Assembly: GCF_011745145.1 (NCBI RefSeq)
Contig: NZ_CP050191.1
Span: forward strand, 2,900,296 to 2,964,295
From: Mycobacterium sp. DL440
GTDB taxonomy: Bacteria > Actinomycetota > Actinomycetes > Mycobacteriales > Mycobacteriaceae
Direction of reading: 5' to 3'
Length of the DNA: 64,000 bases
Shown here: positions 53,679 to 63,168 of the stretch, piece by piece
Numbering within the stretch: position 1 is the first letter of the stretch
How the letters are laid out: every line of letters begins with the position of its first letter
Notes under the pieces: generated by a model
Database searches by the model: none
What the model was told of the DNA's origin: nothing
What the model saw: the letters and a program-made list of their open reading frames with translations, nothing else
Translations under genes and position numbers: made by a program

Positions 53679-55040
53679 TCATTGCGCCTGGCTCACCGAG
53701 GACATGTGGAAATCCGGGATCCGTAGCGTCGGCATGGACGCACGGGTGGCCCAGTCGCCCCACTCACGCGGCAGGGTGACCTCGCTGATGCCGGCCTCGG
53801 TGGCGCGCCGCAGAAGGTCCAGCGGGCTCTCGTTGAACCGGAAGTTGTTCACCGCGGCAGTCACCTCACCGTCCTCGATCAGGTAGACGCCGTCCCGCGT
53901 GAGCCCCGTCAGCAGCAGCACGGTCGGGTCGACTTCGCGGATGTACCACAGCGTGGTCAGCAGGAGTCCGCGTTCGGTGCCGGCGATCATGTCGGCCAAT
54001 TCGATTGCGCCACCGGTCATCAGCAGGTTGTCAGCAGGCACCGCGACGGGCGTGCCGTATTCGGCGGCCACCGCCCGTGGATACGCCAACGCGTTGACCA
54101 CACCGTCACGGATCCAATCCACCCTGTCGATGTCCATGCCGTTGTCGAAGATCGACACCCGCTCCGAGGAACTCGGTACCGCCACGAACGGTTGGCAGGC
54201 CAGCGTTTCGGCGAGCGGGTCGGAATACAGCGTCAGCCCCAGATCGGTGAGCCTCTCCCCCACCCGGGTCCCGCCGGGTGCCGACAGTGCGGTGCGCCCT
54301 TCCTGCGCCCCGCGGCCGTCCATGGTCCAGGTCAGGTAGATCATCATGTCCGCCACCGTCGAGGGCGGCATCAGTGTCTCGTACCGGCCGGCCGGAAGTT
54401 CGACGGTCCGCTCCGCCCAGCCCAACTTGAGCGACAACTCGTCGAGCAGCGAATCCACCTGCACATCAACGAAATCCGCGGTGCTCACCCCGGCCCAGGC
54501 GCTCGCCCCATCACGCTTGGCGTTGATCTCCACCGATCCGGTCGGCTGGGTGTAACGACGGCGCAGGCCGGTCGAGGTGGCCACGAACGTGGTCTCCATG
54601 ACGTGGCGGGCATATCCGTAGAGCTGGTCGGAACCGGCGAAACCCTTGGCCAGATCATCGGCGATGCCGGTGAACACCTGCGTACCGGTACCCGCCACCG
54701 GTGCATCCCAGTCGGTCGGCGCCCCGGAACCCGGCAACGGCGATGCGGCATCCCGCGCCTCGGGCGAGGCCAGCGCGGCGCGCTGTGCAGCGGCCACCAA
54801 CTCCGGGATCACTGCGGGGTCGACCTCAGTGGAGCGCACCGACCCGACGTGAGCCTTGTCGCCGCGGCGCACGATCGAGATCACCGTGATGGTGCGGCTG
54901 ACCGTCTCACCGTTGGTGGTCATCGAGTTGCCGGCCCAGCGCAGTGACGCGTCGGCCCGGTCGGTCACCAACACCGTGGTTTCCGTGCCGGGATCGGCAG
55001 CGCGCAAAGCGATGTCGATGACCTGCTGTGCGCCGATCAT
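53679..55040 (-). CDS. tldE: TldE/PmbA-family protease subunit
   Basis: The 453-residue protein belongs to the U62 family and lacks the HExxxH zinc motif that is in its partner. Its conserved features include VGSVRSTEVDP-type and GVYLIEDGEVTAAVNNFRFNESPLDLL. TldD/TldE form a heterodimer that degrades unfolded or modified peptides in other bacteria. Its ATG overlaps the tldD stop by 4 bases. Confidence 0.9.
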   Translation of the reverse strand: MIGAQQVIDIALRAADPGTETTVLVTDRADASLRWAGNSMTTNGETVSRTITVISIVRRGDKAHVGSVRSTEVDPAVIPELVAAAQRAALASPEARDAASPLPGSGAPTDWDAPVAGTGTQVFTGIADDLAKGFAGSDQLYGYARHVMETTFVATSTGLRRRYTQPTGSVEINAKRDGASAWAGVSTADFVDVQVDSLLDELSLKLGWAERTVELPAGRYETLMPPSTVADMMIYLTWTMDGRGAQEGRTALSAPGGTRVGERLTDLGLTLYSDPLAETLACQPFVAVPSSSERVSIFDNGMDIDRVDWIRDGVVNALAYPRAVAAEYGTPVAVPADNLLMTGGAIELADMIAGTERGLLLTTLWYIREVDPTVLLLTGLTRDGVYLIEDGEVTAAVNNFRFNESPLDLLRRATEAGISEVTLPREWGDWATRASMPTLRIPDFHMSSVSQAQ

Positions 55041-56554
55041 CGGCCGCCCTCCGTCCGGGTGTTCAGTACGCTGATGCCGCGGAACAGCGCGCTCGGGCAG
55101 CCGTGGCTGACCGGCGCCACCTGCCCGGGCTGGGCTTTACCGCAGTTGAATGCCCCGCCGAGGCGCCAGGTGGACGGCCCGCCGACGGCTTCCATCGCAC
55201 CCCAGAAATCGGTGGTGGTGGCCTGGTACGCCACGTCGCGTAGCTGTCCATCCAGCCGCCCGTCGCGGATCCGGTAGAACCGCTGGCCGGTGAACTGGAA
55301 GTTATACCGCTGCATGTCGATTGACCAGGATTTGTCGCCGACGACATAGATGCCGTCGGACACCCGCGAGATCAGGTCCTGCGTGGTCAGATCCTCGCGA
55401 CCTGGCTGCAGTGACACGTTCGCCATCCGCTGGATCGGCACGTGGTGTGGCGAGTCGGCATAGGAGCAGCCGTTCGAGCGGGCTTGCCCGAGCCGTGGCG
55501 CGAACACCCGGTCCAGCTGATAGCCCACGAAGATGCCGTCGCGCACCAGGTCCCAGCTCTGCGAGCGCACCCCTTCGTCGTCGAAACCGACTGTGGCCAA
55601 GCCGAATTCCACAGTGCGGTCGGCGGTCACGTTCATCGCCGGTGAGCCATAGCGCATGGTGCCGAGTTTGTCCGGGGTGGCGAACGACGTCCCGGCGTAG
55701 GCCGCCTCGTAACCGATGGCCCGGTCGTATTCGGTGGCGTGCCCGATGGATTCGTGGATGGTGAGCCACAGATTGGAGGGGTCGATCACCAGGTCGGTGG
55801 GGCCGGCCATGACCGACGGCGCTTTGGTCTTCTCGGCCAGCAGCGTGGGCAGCTCGGCCAGCTCAGAGGTCCAGTCCCACACCTCATCACCGGCGAGCGC
55901 CTCCCAGCCCCGCGCGGTCGGCGGTGCCAGCGTACGCATGGTCTCGAACGACCCGGCAGCGGAGTCGACGGCCACCACCTCCATCGTCGGCATCACCCGC
56001 ACCCGCTGCTGGGTGACAGACGATCCGAAGGTGTCGGCGTAGAACGTCTGTTCCTTGACGGCATTCACCCCGGCCGACACATGGTCGACGCCGTCGGACG
56101 CCAGCAGCCGGCCCGAGTACTCGGCGAGCAGCGCGATCTTGTCCGAGGCGGGGACGGCGAACGGGTCGACGCCGTAATCGGAGACCCAGGTCACATCGTT
56201 GTAGACCGGTTCGGCAGCCAACTCGATGCGCTCGGCGTTCAGCGGAGCCAGCGTCGTGGCCACCCGCACAGCGCGGCGTGCCGTCTCGACCGCCACCTTC
56301 GGTGCCAGTTCGGCGTGGGAGGCAAACCCCCACGCGCCGTCGACAATCACCCGCACCGCCAGCCCGACCTCGCGGTTGACCACCGACATCTCCAGCTCGC
56401 CGTCGCGTAGTTGGACGATCTCGGTGGTGATGCGGTGAATCCGCAGATCGGCGTAGCTCGCACCGGCCGCGGCTGCCGCGGCCAGCGCCGCGTCAGCCAA
56501 CTCGGACCGGGGCAGCTCCAGGAAATCGGCGTCCACACGTCGTTGAGCTGTCAC
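55037..56554 (-). CDS. tldD: TldD-family metalloprotease subunit
   Basis: The 505-residue protein has a GTG start and carries the zinc-binding active site HESIGH (His267, Glu268, His272). It also has conserved C-terminal segments (LIQD-like QDLISRVSDGIYV, and GKAQPGQVAPVSHGCPSALFR). It should form the catalytic half of the TldD-TldE peptidase with the next gene, with which it overlaps by 4 bases. Confidence 0.93.
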   Translation of the reverse strand: MTAQRRVDADFLELPRSELADAALAAAAAAGASYADLRIHRITTEIVQLRDGELEMSVVNREVGLAVRVIVDGAWGFASHAELAPKVAVETARRAVRVATTLAPLNAERIELAAEPVYNDVTWVSDYGVDPFAVPASDKIALLAEYSGRLLASDGVDHVSAGVNAVKEQTFYADTFGSSVTQQRVRVMPTMEVVAVDSAAGSFETMRTLAPPTARGWEALAGDEVWDWTSELAELPTLLAEKTKAPSVMAGPTDLVIDPSNLWLTIHESIGHATEYDRAIGYEAAYAGTSFATPDKLGTMRYGSPAMNVTADRTVEFGLATVGFDDEGVRSQSWDLVRDGIFVGYQLDRVFAPRLGQARSNGCSYADSPHHVPIQRMANVSLQPGREDLTTQDLISRVSDGIYVVGDKSWSIDMQRYNFQFTGQRFYRIRDGRLDGQLRDVAYQATTTDFWGAMEAVGGPSTWRLGGAFNCGKAQPGQVAPVSHGCPSALFRGISVLNTRTEGGR

Positions 56555-56589
56555 GCCCCCACGGTAGCGGCGCCGCGGGGTGACTTGGT

Positions 56590-57144
56590 TCAGGTGGGAG
56601 CAACGCGGCTCAGCCAGGCCTCGACGTCGCGGTGGCGTGTGAAGCGGACGATGTGCAGGTGGGGCACCTGCGATCCCAGCGCAGGAACGGTGACGCGGAG
56701 CTTGTTTCGGGTGCGGAAACCCCAGCGCAAGATGTGGTCACGGTCGGTGAAAATCGTGCGCAGCGGCGGTTCGGCATTGCCGTTCCACAATTCGAGGCGG
56801 CCGAGGCGTCGGCGAAGGGTGCGACGCGTCAACTGGCGCAGGGCCAGCGGGGTCGGCAGGTCCAGCCACAGCAGTGTGTCTGCGCGCGTCACGATCTGGC
56901 TGCGCACGGCGCGGTACTGCCATTCGATCACCCATGAATCGCCCGCGATGAACTGCTCGACGTCGCTGATGAACGTGGGTCGGGGTTCCCACCCGGGCCC
57001 GTGATAGAGACTGTCGATCTCGACGTACGGGAGGTCGAACTCATGCGACAGTCGCGTCGCGAGAGTCGTCTTTCCCGACCCTGCCACCCCGGCGACGGCG
57101 ATGCGCCGCGGCTCCCAGGTCACTGGATCTTGAGCCGTCAACAC
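56590..57144 (-). CDS. P-loop kinase (topology-modulation/adenylate-kinase-like)
   Basis: The 184-residue protein has a GTG start. It has Walker A GVAGSGKTT near 19-27, the LYHGPGWEPR segment, and a late RTIFTDRDHILRW region that matches the FlaR-like small kinases. These are nucleotide-binding proteins of unknown substrate. It lies 35 bases upstream of tldD in the same direction and 33 bases from the divergent sulfatase start. Confidence 0.75.
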   Translation of the reverse strand: MLTAQDPVTWEPRRIAVAGVAGSGKTTLATRLSHEFDLPYVEIDSLYHGPGWEPRPTFISDVEQFIAGDSWVIEWQYRAVRSQIVTRADTLLWLDLPTPLALRQLTRRTLRRRLGRLELWNGNAEPPLRTIFTDRDHILRWGFRTRNKLRVTVPALGSQVPHLHIVRFTRHRDVEAWLSRVAPT

Positions 57145-57177
57145 CCGACCGATCGTAGCGAGGCCTACCGTGAGGAC

Positions 57178-58845
57178 ATGGCGGAGCTCAGCAGGCGGAC
57201 AGTCCTAGGTGGTGCGGCAGTGGCCGCCGGCGCGGCCGCGGTCGGATTCGGCGGCTACGAACTGCTGGGCAGACGCGGCGCGGGAGTGGCCGGCCAGCCC
57301 AACATCCTGGTGGTCATCGTCGACCAGATGCGGGCCCCGCAATGGTTCCCCGATACCCAGCAGCTCGGCGCACTGCTGCCGAACCTCGACCGGTTGCGGA
57401 CGCGCAGCACGTCGTTCGGCTCGCACTACAGCGCGTCGAACATGTGCACCCCGTCGCGTGGGGTGCTGACCACCGGGCTGTACTCACACCAGACCGGATG
57501 CCTGTACACCGGCGAAGGACCCACCGAGTCGACGCTGGCCGCCCGCTTCCCCACCTGGGGGACGATGCTGCGTGATGCCGGTTACCGCACCTGGTGGTGG
57601 GGTAAATGGCACCTGGGCAGCGCGGCCGACAACACCCCCGACGGCCTGGATGTCCACGGCTTCTCCGGCGGCACCTACCCCTCCCCCAACGGCGCACCGA
57701 ATCAGGGCCTGCAGCAGGACCCGTCGATCGTCGACCAGTTCGCCGGGTGGTTCGATGCCCACGCGAACGAGGGTCCGTGGTGCACCACCGTGTCTCTGGT
57801 CAACCCGCACGACATCTGCTGGTGGCCGAAAAACCCTCTGCCAGACGATGTTCCGCACGTGTTCAGCGCGAAGCCGGCGAATTTCGAGACCGCTGATGAT
57901 CTGCGCCGCCGCGGCAAGCCGCAACTGCAGATCGACTACATGAACTTCATGTCGCCCTTGATGACCGGCGCGATGGACTACACCGGGCCCGACGCGGCCG
58001 CACAGTGGGCACGCTGCCTGGACATGTACCTGTGGCTGCATCAACAGGTGGACACCCAGATCGGCCGGGTGCTCGACACCCTGGCAGCCCGGCCTGACAT
58101 CGACGAGAACACCGTCGTCGTCTTCACCTCCGACCACGGCGAGTACGCCGGGTCGCACGGCCTGCGCGGTAAGGGCGCCGCGGTGTACGAGGAGAGCATC
58201 CGGGTGCCGCTCTACATCCGTGACCCGTCAGGTCATCTCACGCCGAACGTGGGTGAGACACGCAGGCAGCTCACCTCCAGCGCCGACCTGGCGCCATTGC
58301 TGTTGACCATCGCGCACAGCGGGGCCGGTTGGCGCTCCGACTCCCGCTACTCCTACCTGGCGGACCGCGGCGACATCGCCGGTATCGCTGCCGACGGCGC
58401 GGCGCCCGGCCGGCCGTGGATCGCGCACGCCACCGACGACATGTCGGTGGAAGAAATGGCCGCCTTGATGAAATCCCCACTGGCAAAGAAGCTTTTCGGC
58501 ACGGCCGGCCCACCGACCGAGATCCCGACGTCCGCGCCCAGCCACATCGTGGCCGTGCGTACCCCGGAGGCCAAGCTCGGCATGTACACCTACTGGAAGC
58601 CCGGCACCATGGATATCGACACCTCGCGGCCCATCCACCACGAGTTGTATGACTACACAACCGATTCAGGCGTTCAGGAGCTCGACAACCAGGCGGGCCA
58701 CAGCGCCAAGCAGGCCGACCTGCAGGCACTGCTCGATCACGAGGTGCTGCCCGAACTGCGGGCCCCGCTGCCGAGTTTCCTCGATGAGGCGCAGGAGCAG
58801 GGGTTGGCGAATATGAAGGAGCTCGCGACTTTGCGCGGAGGCTGA
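57178..58845 (+). CDS. sulfatase (formylglycine-dependent), probably Tat-exported
   Basis: The 555-residue protein starts at ATG 57178; a longer in-frame reading from 57001 lies over the divergent kinase gene and is rejected. The N-terminus SRRTVLGGAAVAAG has a twin-arginine signal motif with a hydrophobic core. The alkaline-phosphatase-superfamily fold has VDQM with the metal ligand Asp, the formylglycine site CTPSR (Cys90-Arg94) and TSDHGEYAGSHG with further metal ligands. It hydrolyses sulfate esters. It needs a formylglycine-generating enzyme, which is not in the window. Substrate unknown. Confidence 0.88.
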   Translation: MAELSRRTVLGGAAVAAGAAAVGFGGYELLGRRGAGVAGQPNILVVIVDQMRAPQWFPDTQQLGALLPNLDRLRTRSTSFGSHYSASNMCTPSRGVLTTGLYSHQTGCLYTGEGPTESTLAARFPTWGTMLRDAGYRTWWWGKWHLGSAADNTPDGLDVHGFSGGTYPSPNGAPNQGLQQDPSIVDQFAGWFDAHANEGPWCTTVSLVNPHDICWWPKNPLPDDVPHVFSAKPANFETADDLRRRGKPQLQIDYMNFMSPLMTGAMDYTGPDAAAQWARCLDMYLWLHQQVDTQIGRVLDTLAARPDIDENTVVVFTSDHGEYAGSHGLRGKGAAVYEESIRVPLYIRDPSGHLTPNVGETRRQLTSSADLAPLLLTIAHSGAGWRSDSRYSYLADRGDIAGIAADGAAPGRPWIAHATDDMSVEEMAALMKSPLAKKLFGTAGPPTEIPTSAPSHIVAVRTPEAKLGMYTYWKPGTMDIDTSRPIHHELYDYTTDSGVQELDNQAGHSAKQADLQALLDHEVLPELRAPLPSFLDEAQEQGLANMKELATLRGG

Positions 58846-58890
58846 GCCGAAACTGCTTCCCGGCACCGCCTGACGTACTAGCTTGAGCGC

Positions 58891-59877
58891 ATGCGCGTAC
58901 TGGTCACCGGCGGTACCGGATTTGTGGGCGGGTGGAGCGCGAAAGCGATTGCCGACGCCGGTCATTCCGTTCGCTTTCTGGTGCGCAATCCGGACCGGCT
59001 GCAAACGAGTGTCGCCAAACTCGGGGTCGATGTCTCTGACCATGCGGTCGGCGATATCACCGACCGCGACTCGGTCATGCGCGCGCTCGAGGGCTGCGAC
59101 GCCGTCCTGCACAGTGCGGCGCTGGTCGCCACCGATCCCAGCCAAACCGCGCAGATGATGAGCACCAACATGGACGGTGCGCGGAACGTTCTCGGCGGCG
59201 CTGCCGAGCACGGCCTCGATCCGATCATCCACGTATCGAGCATCACCGCGCTGTTCAATCCCGACGTGGACACTCTGGAGGCGGACCTGCCGGTGTTCGG
59301 CGGGACGGACGGCTACGGGCGGTCCAAGGCCCAGGTCGAGATCTACGCCCGCGGAATGCAGGACGCCGGCGCGCCGGTGAACATCACCTATCCCGGCATG
59401 GTCATGGGTCCGCCGGTGGGCAACCAGTTCGGGGAAGCCGGCGAGGGGGTGGCTGCCGCGCTGCAACTCGGGGCGATCCCTGGTCGTAGCGCGGCCTGGA
59501 CCATCGTCGACGGTCGCGATCTGGCAGCCCTGCATGTCGCGCTGCTGGAACCTGAACGCGGACCCCGCCGGTACATGGCCGGCGGACATCGCATTCCGGT
59601 GGACGAGCTGGCCAAGCTGCTCACCGAGGTCGGCGACAAGACCATGTTCGCCGTGCCGGTTCCCGACACCGTGCTGCGCGTCGCCGGTCAGGTGCTCGAC
59701 CGGATGGGCCCGTTCCTGCCGTTCCAGACACCGTTCACCGAAGCCGGGATGCAGTACTACACGCAGATGCCGGCGTCCGACGACTCACCGAGCAAACGCG
59801 ATCTGGGCATCACCTACCGTGATCCGCGAATCACCTTGGCCGACACCGTCGCCGGGTTCCGAGGCCTCGAGCGCTGA
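58891..59877 (+). CDS. NAD-dependent epimerase/dehydratase (extended SDR)
   Basis: The 328-residue protein has TGGTGFVGG at the N-terminus, VLHSAALV, an Ser in HVSSITALF and the catalytic YGRSK motif near 151-155. It is an extended SDR with a variable C-terminal substrate domain. Homologues act on nucleotide sugars, flavonoid-type ketones or steroids; no pathway context is given. A strong terminator directly follows the stop. Confidence 0.85.
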   Translation: MRVLVTGGTGFVGGWSAKAIADAGHSVRFLVRNPDRLQTSVAKLGVDVSDHAVGDITDRDSVMRALEGCDAVLHSAALVATDPSQTAQMMSTNMDGARNVLGGAAEHGLDPIIHVSSITALFNPDVDTLEADLPVFGGTDGYGRSKAQVEIYARGMQDAGAPVNITYPGMVMGPPVGNQFGEAGEGVAAALQLGAIPGRSAAWTIVDGRDLAALHVALLEPERGPRRYMAGGHRIPVDELAKLLTEVGDKTMFAVPVPDTVLRVAGQVLDRMGPFLPFQTPFTEAGMQYYTQMPASDDSPSKRDLGITYRDPRITLADTVAGFRGLER

Positions 59878-59909
59878 CGGCCGGAAGCGGAGGACCCGCT
59901 TCCGGCCGT
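59877..59909. terminator. strong terminator hairpin between convergent genes
   Basis: A perfect 14-bp stem (59877-59890 with 59896-59909, ACGGCCGGAAGCGG and its complement) encloses a 5-base loop AGGAC, starting at the last base of the epimerase stop. It ends 20 bases before the cutinase stop on the other strand, so it probably serves both. Confidence 0.8.
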
Positions 59910-59929
59910 CTGAATTGTTCAGTTTGGCG

Positions 59930-60712
59930 TCAGTTGGCGCCGGCCTCGCCTGCGGTCTGCACCATCGTCGCCGCCGGAGCACCGCCGCCCAACTGTCGGG
60001 CCGCGAAATCGGCTGCCTGAATTGCCATTCCGTTGTCCTTGTAGGAGCTGTGGGCCGCACGATTCAGGCCACCGGGAAAGCAGATCGGGTCACCGGGGGC
60101 ACACAACTGGATGGTCTTGGCCACGTACGGCGCACCGACGGCGATCGGTGGTGCGCTGCGGTCGGCCAGTCCCAGAACCCACTCGTCGGGAGTTCCGAAC
60201 AGCGCCACGGCTGCGACGTGTGAGGCGACCGATGCCGGCATCGGGCCGCTGATGCTGGCGGGCAGGACATATCCGGCGGGAACGTTACTGGCGGTGGTGT
60301 AACCGGCCACCGCAGCGCCCTGCGAGTAACCGCCGAGCACGATCTGCGTCGCCGGGCACGTTGCCGCGATCGACTGGATCCGGTTGCTCGCATCGGCGAT
60401 CCCGTCGACGGCCTGGCCGAAGTTCAGTGACGCCGGGTAGTTCACCCCGTACACGTCCACGGACTTGCCGGCCAAACCAGCGCTGAGCGCGTCGACGAAC
60501 GCCTGCCCGGTGGCGCCCACACCGGGTGCCTCGTTGGTTCCGCGGGCGAACACGACCTCGACGTCGGCGCACCCGTCGGCGGCGTTCGCCGAGGCGATGG
60601 GGCCGACGAGCGAACCGAAGACGATCGCGGCCAGCGCGAGTGCCGTGAAGATCGCGGACTGTGCCACCGTCGAAATCACGCTGCCCCTTCGGGCTGGCTG
60701 CGCTTTGCTCAT
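59930..60712 (-). CDS. cutinase-family secreted hydrolase
   Basis: The 260-residue protein has a long N-terminal signal peptide (about 1-44, ending ASANA-AD). The cutinase fold shows FARGTNEAPGVGATGQAFVDAL near 55, the nucleophile Ser130 in GGYSQGAAV, a catalytic Asp in CAPGDPIC and a His in NRAAHSSYKDNG, with four cysteines for two disulfides. Mycobacterial cutinase-like proteins are secreted esterases or phospholipases acting on lipids. It has its own 197-base upstream region, shared divergently with the S9 peptidase gene. Confidence 0.92.
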   Translation of the reverse strand: MSKAQPARRGSVISTVAQSAIFTALALAAIVFGSLVGPIASANAADGCADVEVVFARGTNEAPGVGATGQAFVDALSAGLAGKSVDVYGVNYPASLNFGQAVDGIADASNRIQSIAATCPATQIVLGGYSQGAAVAGYTTASNVPAGYVLPASISGPMPASVASHVAAVALFGTPDEWVLGLADRSAPPIAVGAPYVAKTIQLCAPGDPICFPGGLNRAAHSSYKDNGMAIQAADFAARQLGGGAPAATMVQTAGEAGAN

Positions 60713-60877
60713 GAGTTGACCCCCGGTCCATCTGTCGCTGTCACCAGCTACAAGTGCGCACGCGGGACTTCGATTCCGCAGCAGTCAAGTGATGTACGTC
60801 ATCTGAGCAAAGTGCTGTCATCGGGATTGCCGGGACGGATTCTGGCGTTGGTTAATGCCGCCAGGTCAATTGCGGGC

Positions 60878-60903
60878 TTGACCATGCCGCTACGTCCGGG
60901 TGT
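60878..60903 (+). promoter_or_regulatory. candidate MerR-controlled promoter element, copy 1 (S9 peptidase)
   Basis: This 26-base element begins TTGACC and continues ATGCCG-C-TACGTCCG-G-GTGT. It is 23/26 identical to the element at 63913-63938. It lies directly before the GTG start of the S9 peptidase gene. Taking TTGACC as the -35, a hexamer 19 bases on would be the -10, the long spacer expected of MerR-type promoters. The -10 match is poor here. Confidence 0.5.
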
Positions 60904-60909
60904 TGCACC

Positions 60910-63168
60910 GTGGTCGTGACCGCTGACGACACGACGCTGACCGATTCCGACTACGCCCGCGCCGAGCAGATGCTGGCCCCGTACCGGGCGCGCAAGGTGC
61001 CCGGTGGCGTGCTGCAACCGCAATGGCTGTCCGGCGGCACGCGGTTTTGGTACCTGATCGGAACTCGCTACGTCGTGGTGAATCCCGCCGACGGCAGCCG
61101 TCGCGCGGCATTCGACCACGACCGGTTGGCAGCCGCCCTGTCCGAAACGTCCGGCCACGCCGTCACCGGCGGCGACCTGTCGATCACCGGCGTGGAGATC
61201 CTCGACGACTACACCACGCGGTTCACCGCGTTCGACAAGCAGTGGGAATGGTCGGACGAGGCAGGCCTGACGGAGCGAGCTGACGCACGGCCGGTGCCCG
61301 GTGAGGTGCCGTCACCGGACGGTTCGTGGGTCGCGTTCTGCCGCGACGGCAACATCTGGGTCCGAACCCCCGACGGTGAGCAGGAGTTCGCACTCACCGA
61401 CGACGCCGAGCCACAGTTCGACTACGGCAGCTTGCCCGAGACCACCGGAGCGCGGGCGCTCATGCGGGTCTTTGGTCTGCCACCTTTGACGATCTTCCAC
61501 TGGTCGCCTGATTCCACGCGGATCCTGGTGCAGCGCATCGATCAACGCGACCTACCGGAATTGGTTCTGGTCGAGTCCTCACCTGCCGACGGTGGCCGCC
61601 CCGTGGAACACCGTACGCGCTACACGATGCCCGGCGAGGAGGCCGTGGCGACGATGACGTGGAACGTCCTCGATGTGAACGAGCGCAAGGTGATTCGGCA
61701 GCTGGACGATCCGTTCGTGATCATGCACAACACGGCGTTGGTGTATGCCTGGTGGACTGGAAAGACGGGTGAGGCGGTGCATTTCCTGCGCCACTCCCGC
61801 GACGCCCGCACCCTCGAGCTGCGTCGCCTCGACCCGGCGACGGGCGCAACGACGACTTTGATCAGCGAAACGGGCGAGACGCGCATCGACCCCGCCGTGC
61901 AACTCGGCGACCCGCAGATGGTGCGCGTCCTGGAGTCCGGCGAGATCGTGTGGTGGTCGCAGCGCGATGGTTGGGGACACCTCTACCTCTACTCGGCCGA
62001 CAGACAGCAGGTCACCCGTATCACCAAGGGGCAGTGGCTCGTCCGCTCGCTGTTGTGGGTTGACGAGGACTGCAGGCAGGTATACTTTCTGGCCGGCGGT
62101 CTCAACGATGACGACCCGTACCTCCGGCAGATCTGTCGGATCGATCTCGATGGTTCCGGATTCACCCGACTCACCGACGACGACCTCGACCACGATGCCC
62201 TCAGCCCGTCCGAGGGTGGCTACGTCGTCGACCGCGCGTCCTCATCGAGCCGGCCGGCACGATCGGTGGTGGTCGACGGCAACGGGCAGGAACTGGTCGA
62301 ACTCGAGTCGCCGGGCACCGAGGAGCTGGAAGCTCTCGGTTGGAGCCCGCCGGAACGATTCTGCGTCACGGCCGCCGACGGGAAGACGCCGATCTACGGT
62401 CTGCTCTGGCGCCCACACGGATTCGACCCGCAGAAGCGGTATCCGATCGTCGAGCACATCTACCCGGGTCCGCAGATCTACCGGGCCGGACCGTCGTTCG
62501 ACCCGCCGCACCAGGGCGAGCCGGAGGCCTTCGCCGCACTGGGATTTGCGGTGGTCGCAGTCGACGGGCGCGGTAGTGCCGGGCGCGGCAAGGCCTTTCA
62601 CGATCACTCCTATGGCGATCTCGGCAACGCCGGCGCTCTGGACGACCACGTCGCCGCGATCCGCGAATTGGGGCACCGGTATGCGTGGCTGGACACCAGC
62701 CGCGTCGGGATCACCGGCCAGTCCGCCGGTGCGTACGCCGCCGCCCGCGCGGTGCTGGTGTATCCCGACTTCTATCACGTAGCGGTCGCGACGTCAGGCA
62801 ACCACGACAACGCCGTGAACCTGGCGATGTGGGTCGAGCATTACCACGGTGACGTCAGCGCCGAGAGCATGCAGGCGATCTCCAACTCCGCGTTGGCCGC
62901 CAACTTGACGGGCAAGCTGCTCCTCATCCACGGGGAGCTCGACGACAATGCGCACCCGTACATGACCTTGCGGTTAGCCGACGCACTCATCAAGGAAGAC
63001 AAGGACTTCGACCTGATCATGATCCCCGGGGCCGAACATGCCCTGATCGGTCGCCAGCATTACTTTCTCCGACGCACCTGGGATTACTTCGTACGACATT
63101 TGCACGGCACCGAGCCACCGAGCTACCGACTCTCACCGCCGCCGCTGCCCGCTGCCTTCTCGGACTGA
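60910..63168 (+). CDS. S9-family prolyl-oligopeptidase-like serine peptidase (DPP IV-type)
   Basis: The 752-residue protein has a GTG start; a GTG at 60916 would be equally possible if the message is leaderless. The N-terminal 450 residues form a beta-propeller-like domain. The C-terminal alpha/beta hydrolase has the nucleophile Ser605 in GQSAGAYAA, Asp679 in DDNAHPY and His710 in AEHAL, which complete a Ser-Asp-His triad. The nucleophile motif is unusual, since DPP IV relatives generally have GWSYGG. No signal peptide is seen, so it is probably cytoplasmic. Its last 46 bases overlap the convergent MerR gene. Confidence 0.85.
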   Translation: MVVTADDTTLTDSDYARAEQMLAPYRARKVPGGVLQPQWLSGGTRFWYLIGTRYVVVNPADGSRRAAFDHDRLAAALSETSGHAVTGGDLSITGVEILDDYTTRFTAFDKQWEWSDEAGLTERADARPVPGEVPSPDGSWVAFCRDGNIWVRTPDGEQEFALTDDAEPQFDYGSLPETTGARALMRVFGLPPLTIFHWSPDSTRILVQRIDQRDLPELVLVESSPADGGRPVEHRTRYTMPGEEAVATMTWNVLDVNERKVIRQLDDPFVIMHNTALVYAWWTGKTGEAVHFLRHSRDARTLELRRLDPATGATTTLISETGETRIDPAVQLGDPQMVRVLESGEIVWWSQRDGWGHLYLYSADRQQVTRITKGQWLVRSLLWVDEDCRQVYFLAGGLNDDDPYLRQICRIDLDGSGFTRLTDDDLDHDALSPSEGGYVVDRASSSSRPARSVVVDGNGQELVELESPGTEELEALGWSPPERFCVTAADGKTPIYGLLWRPHGFDPQKRYPIVEHIYPGPQIYRAGPSFDPPHQGEPEAFAALGFAVVAVDGRGSAGRGKAFHDHSYGDLGNAGALDDHVAAIRELGHRYAWLDTSRVGITGQSAGAYAAARAVLVYPDFYHVAVATSGNHDNAVNLAMWVEHYHGDVSAESMQAISNSALAANLTGKLLLIHGELDDNAHPYMTLRLADALIKEDKDFDLIMIPGAEHALIGRQHYFLRRTWDYFVRHLHGTEPPSYRLSPPPLPAAFSD

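Noticed and set aside
57001..57177. N-terminal extension of the sulfatase
   Set aside because: It overlaps the divergent P-loop kinase start region, and the Tat signal begins right after ATG 57178.
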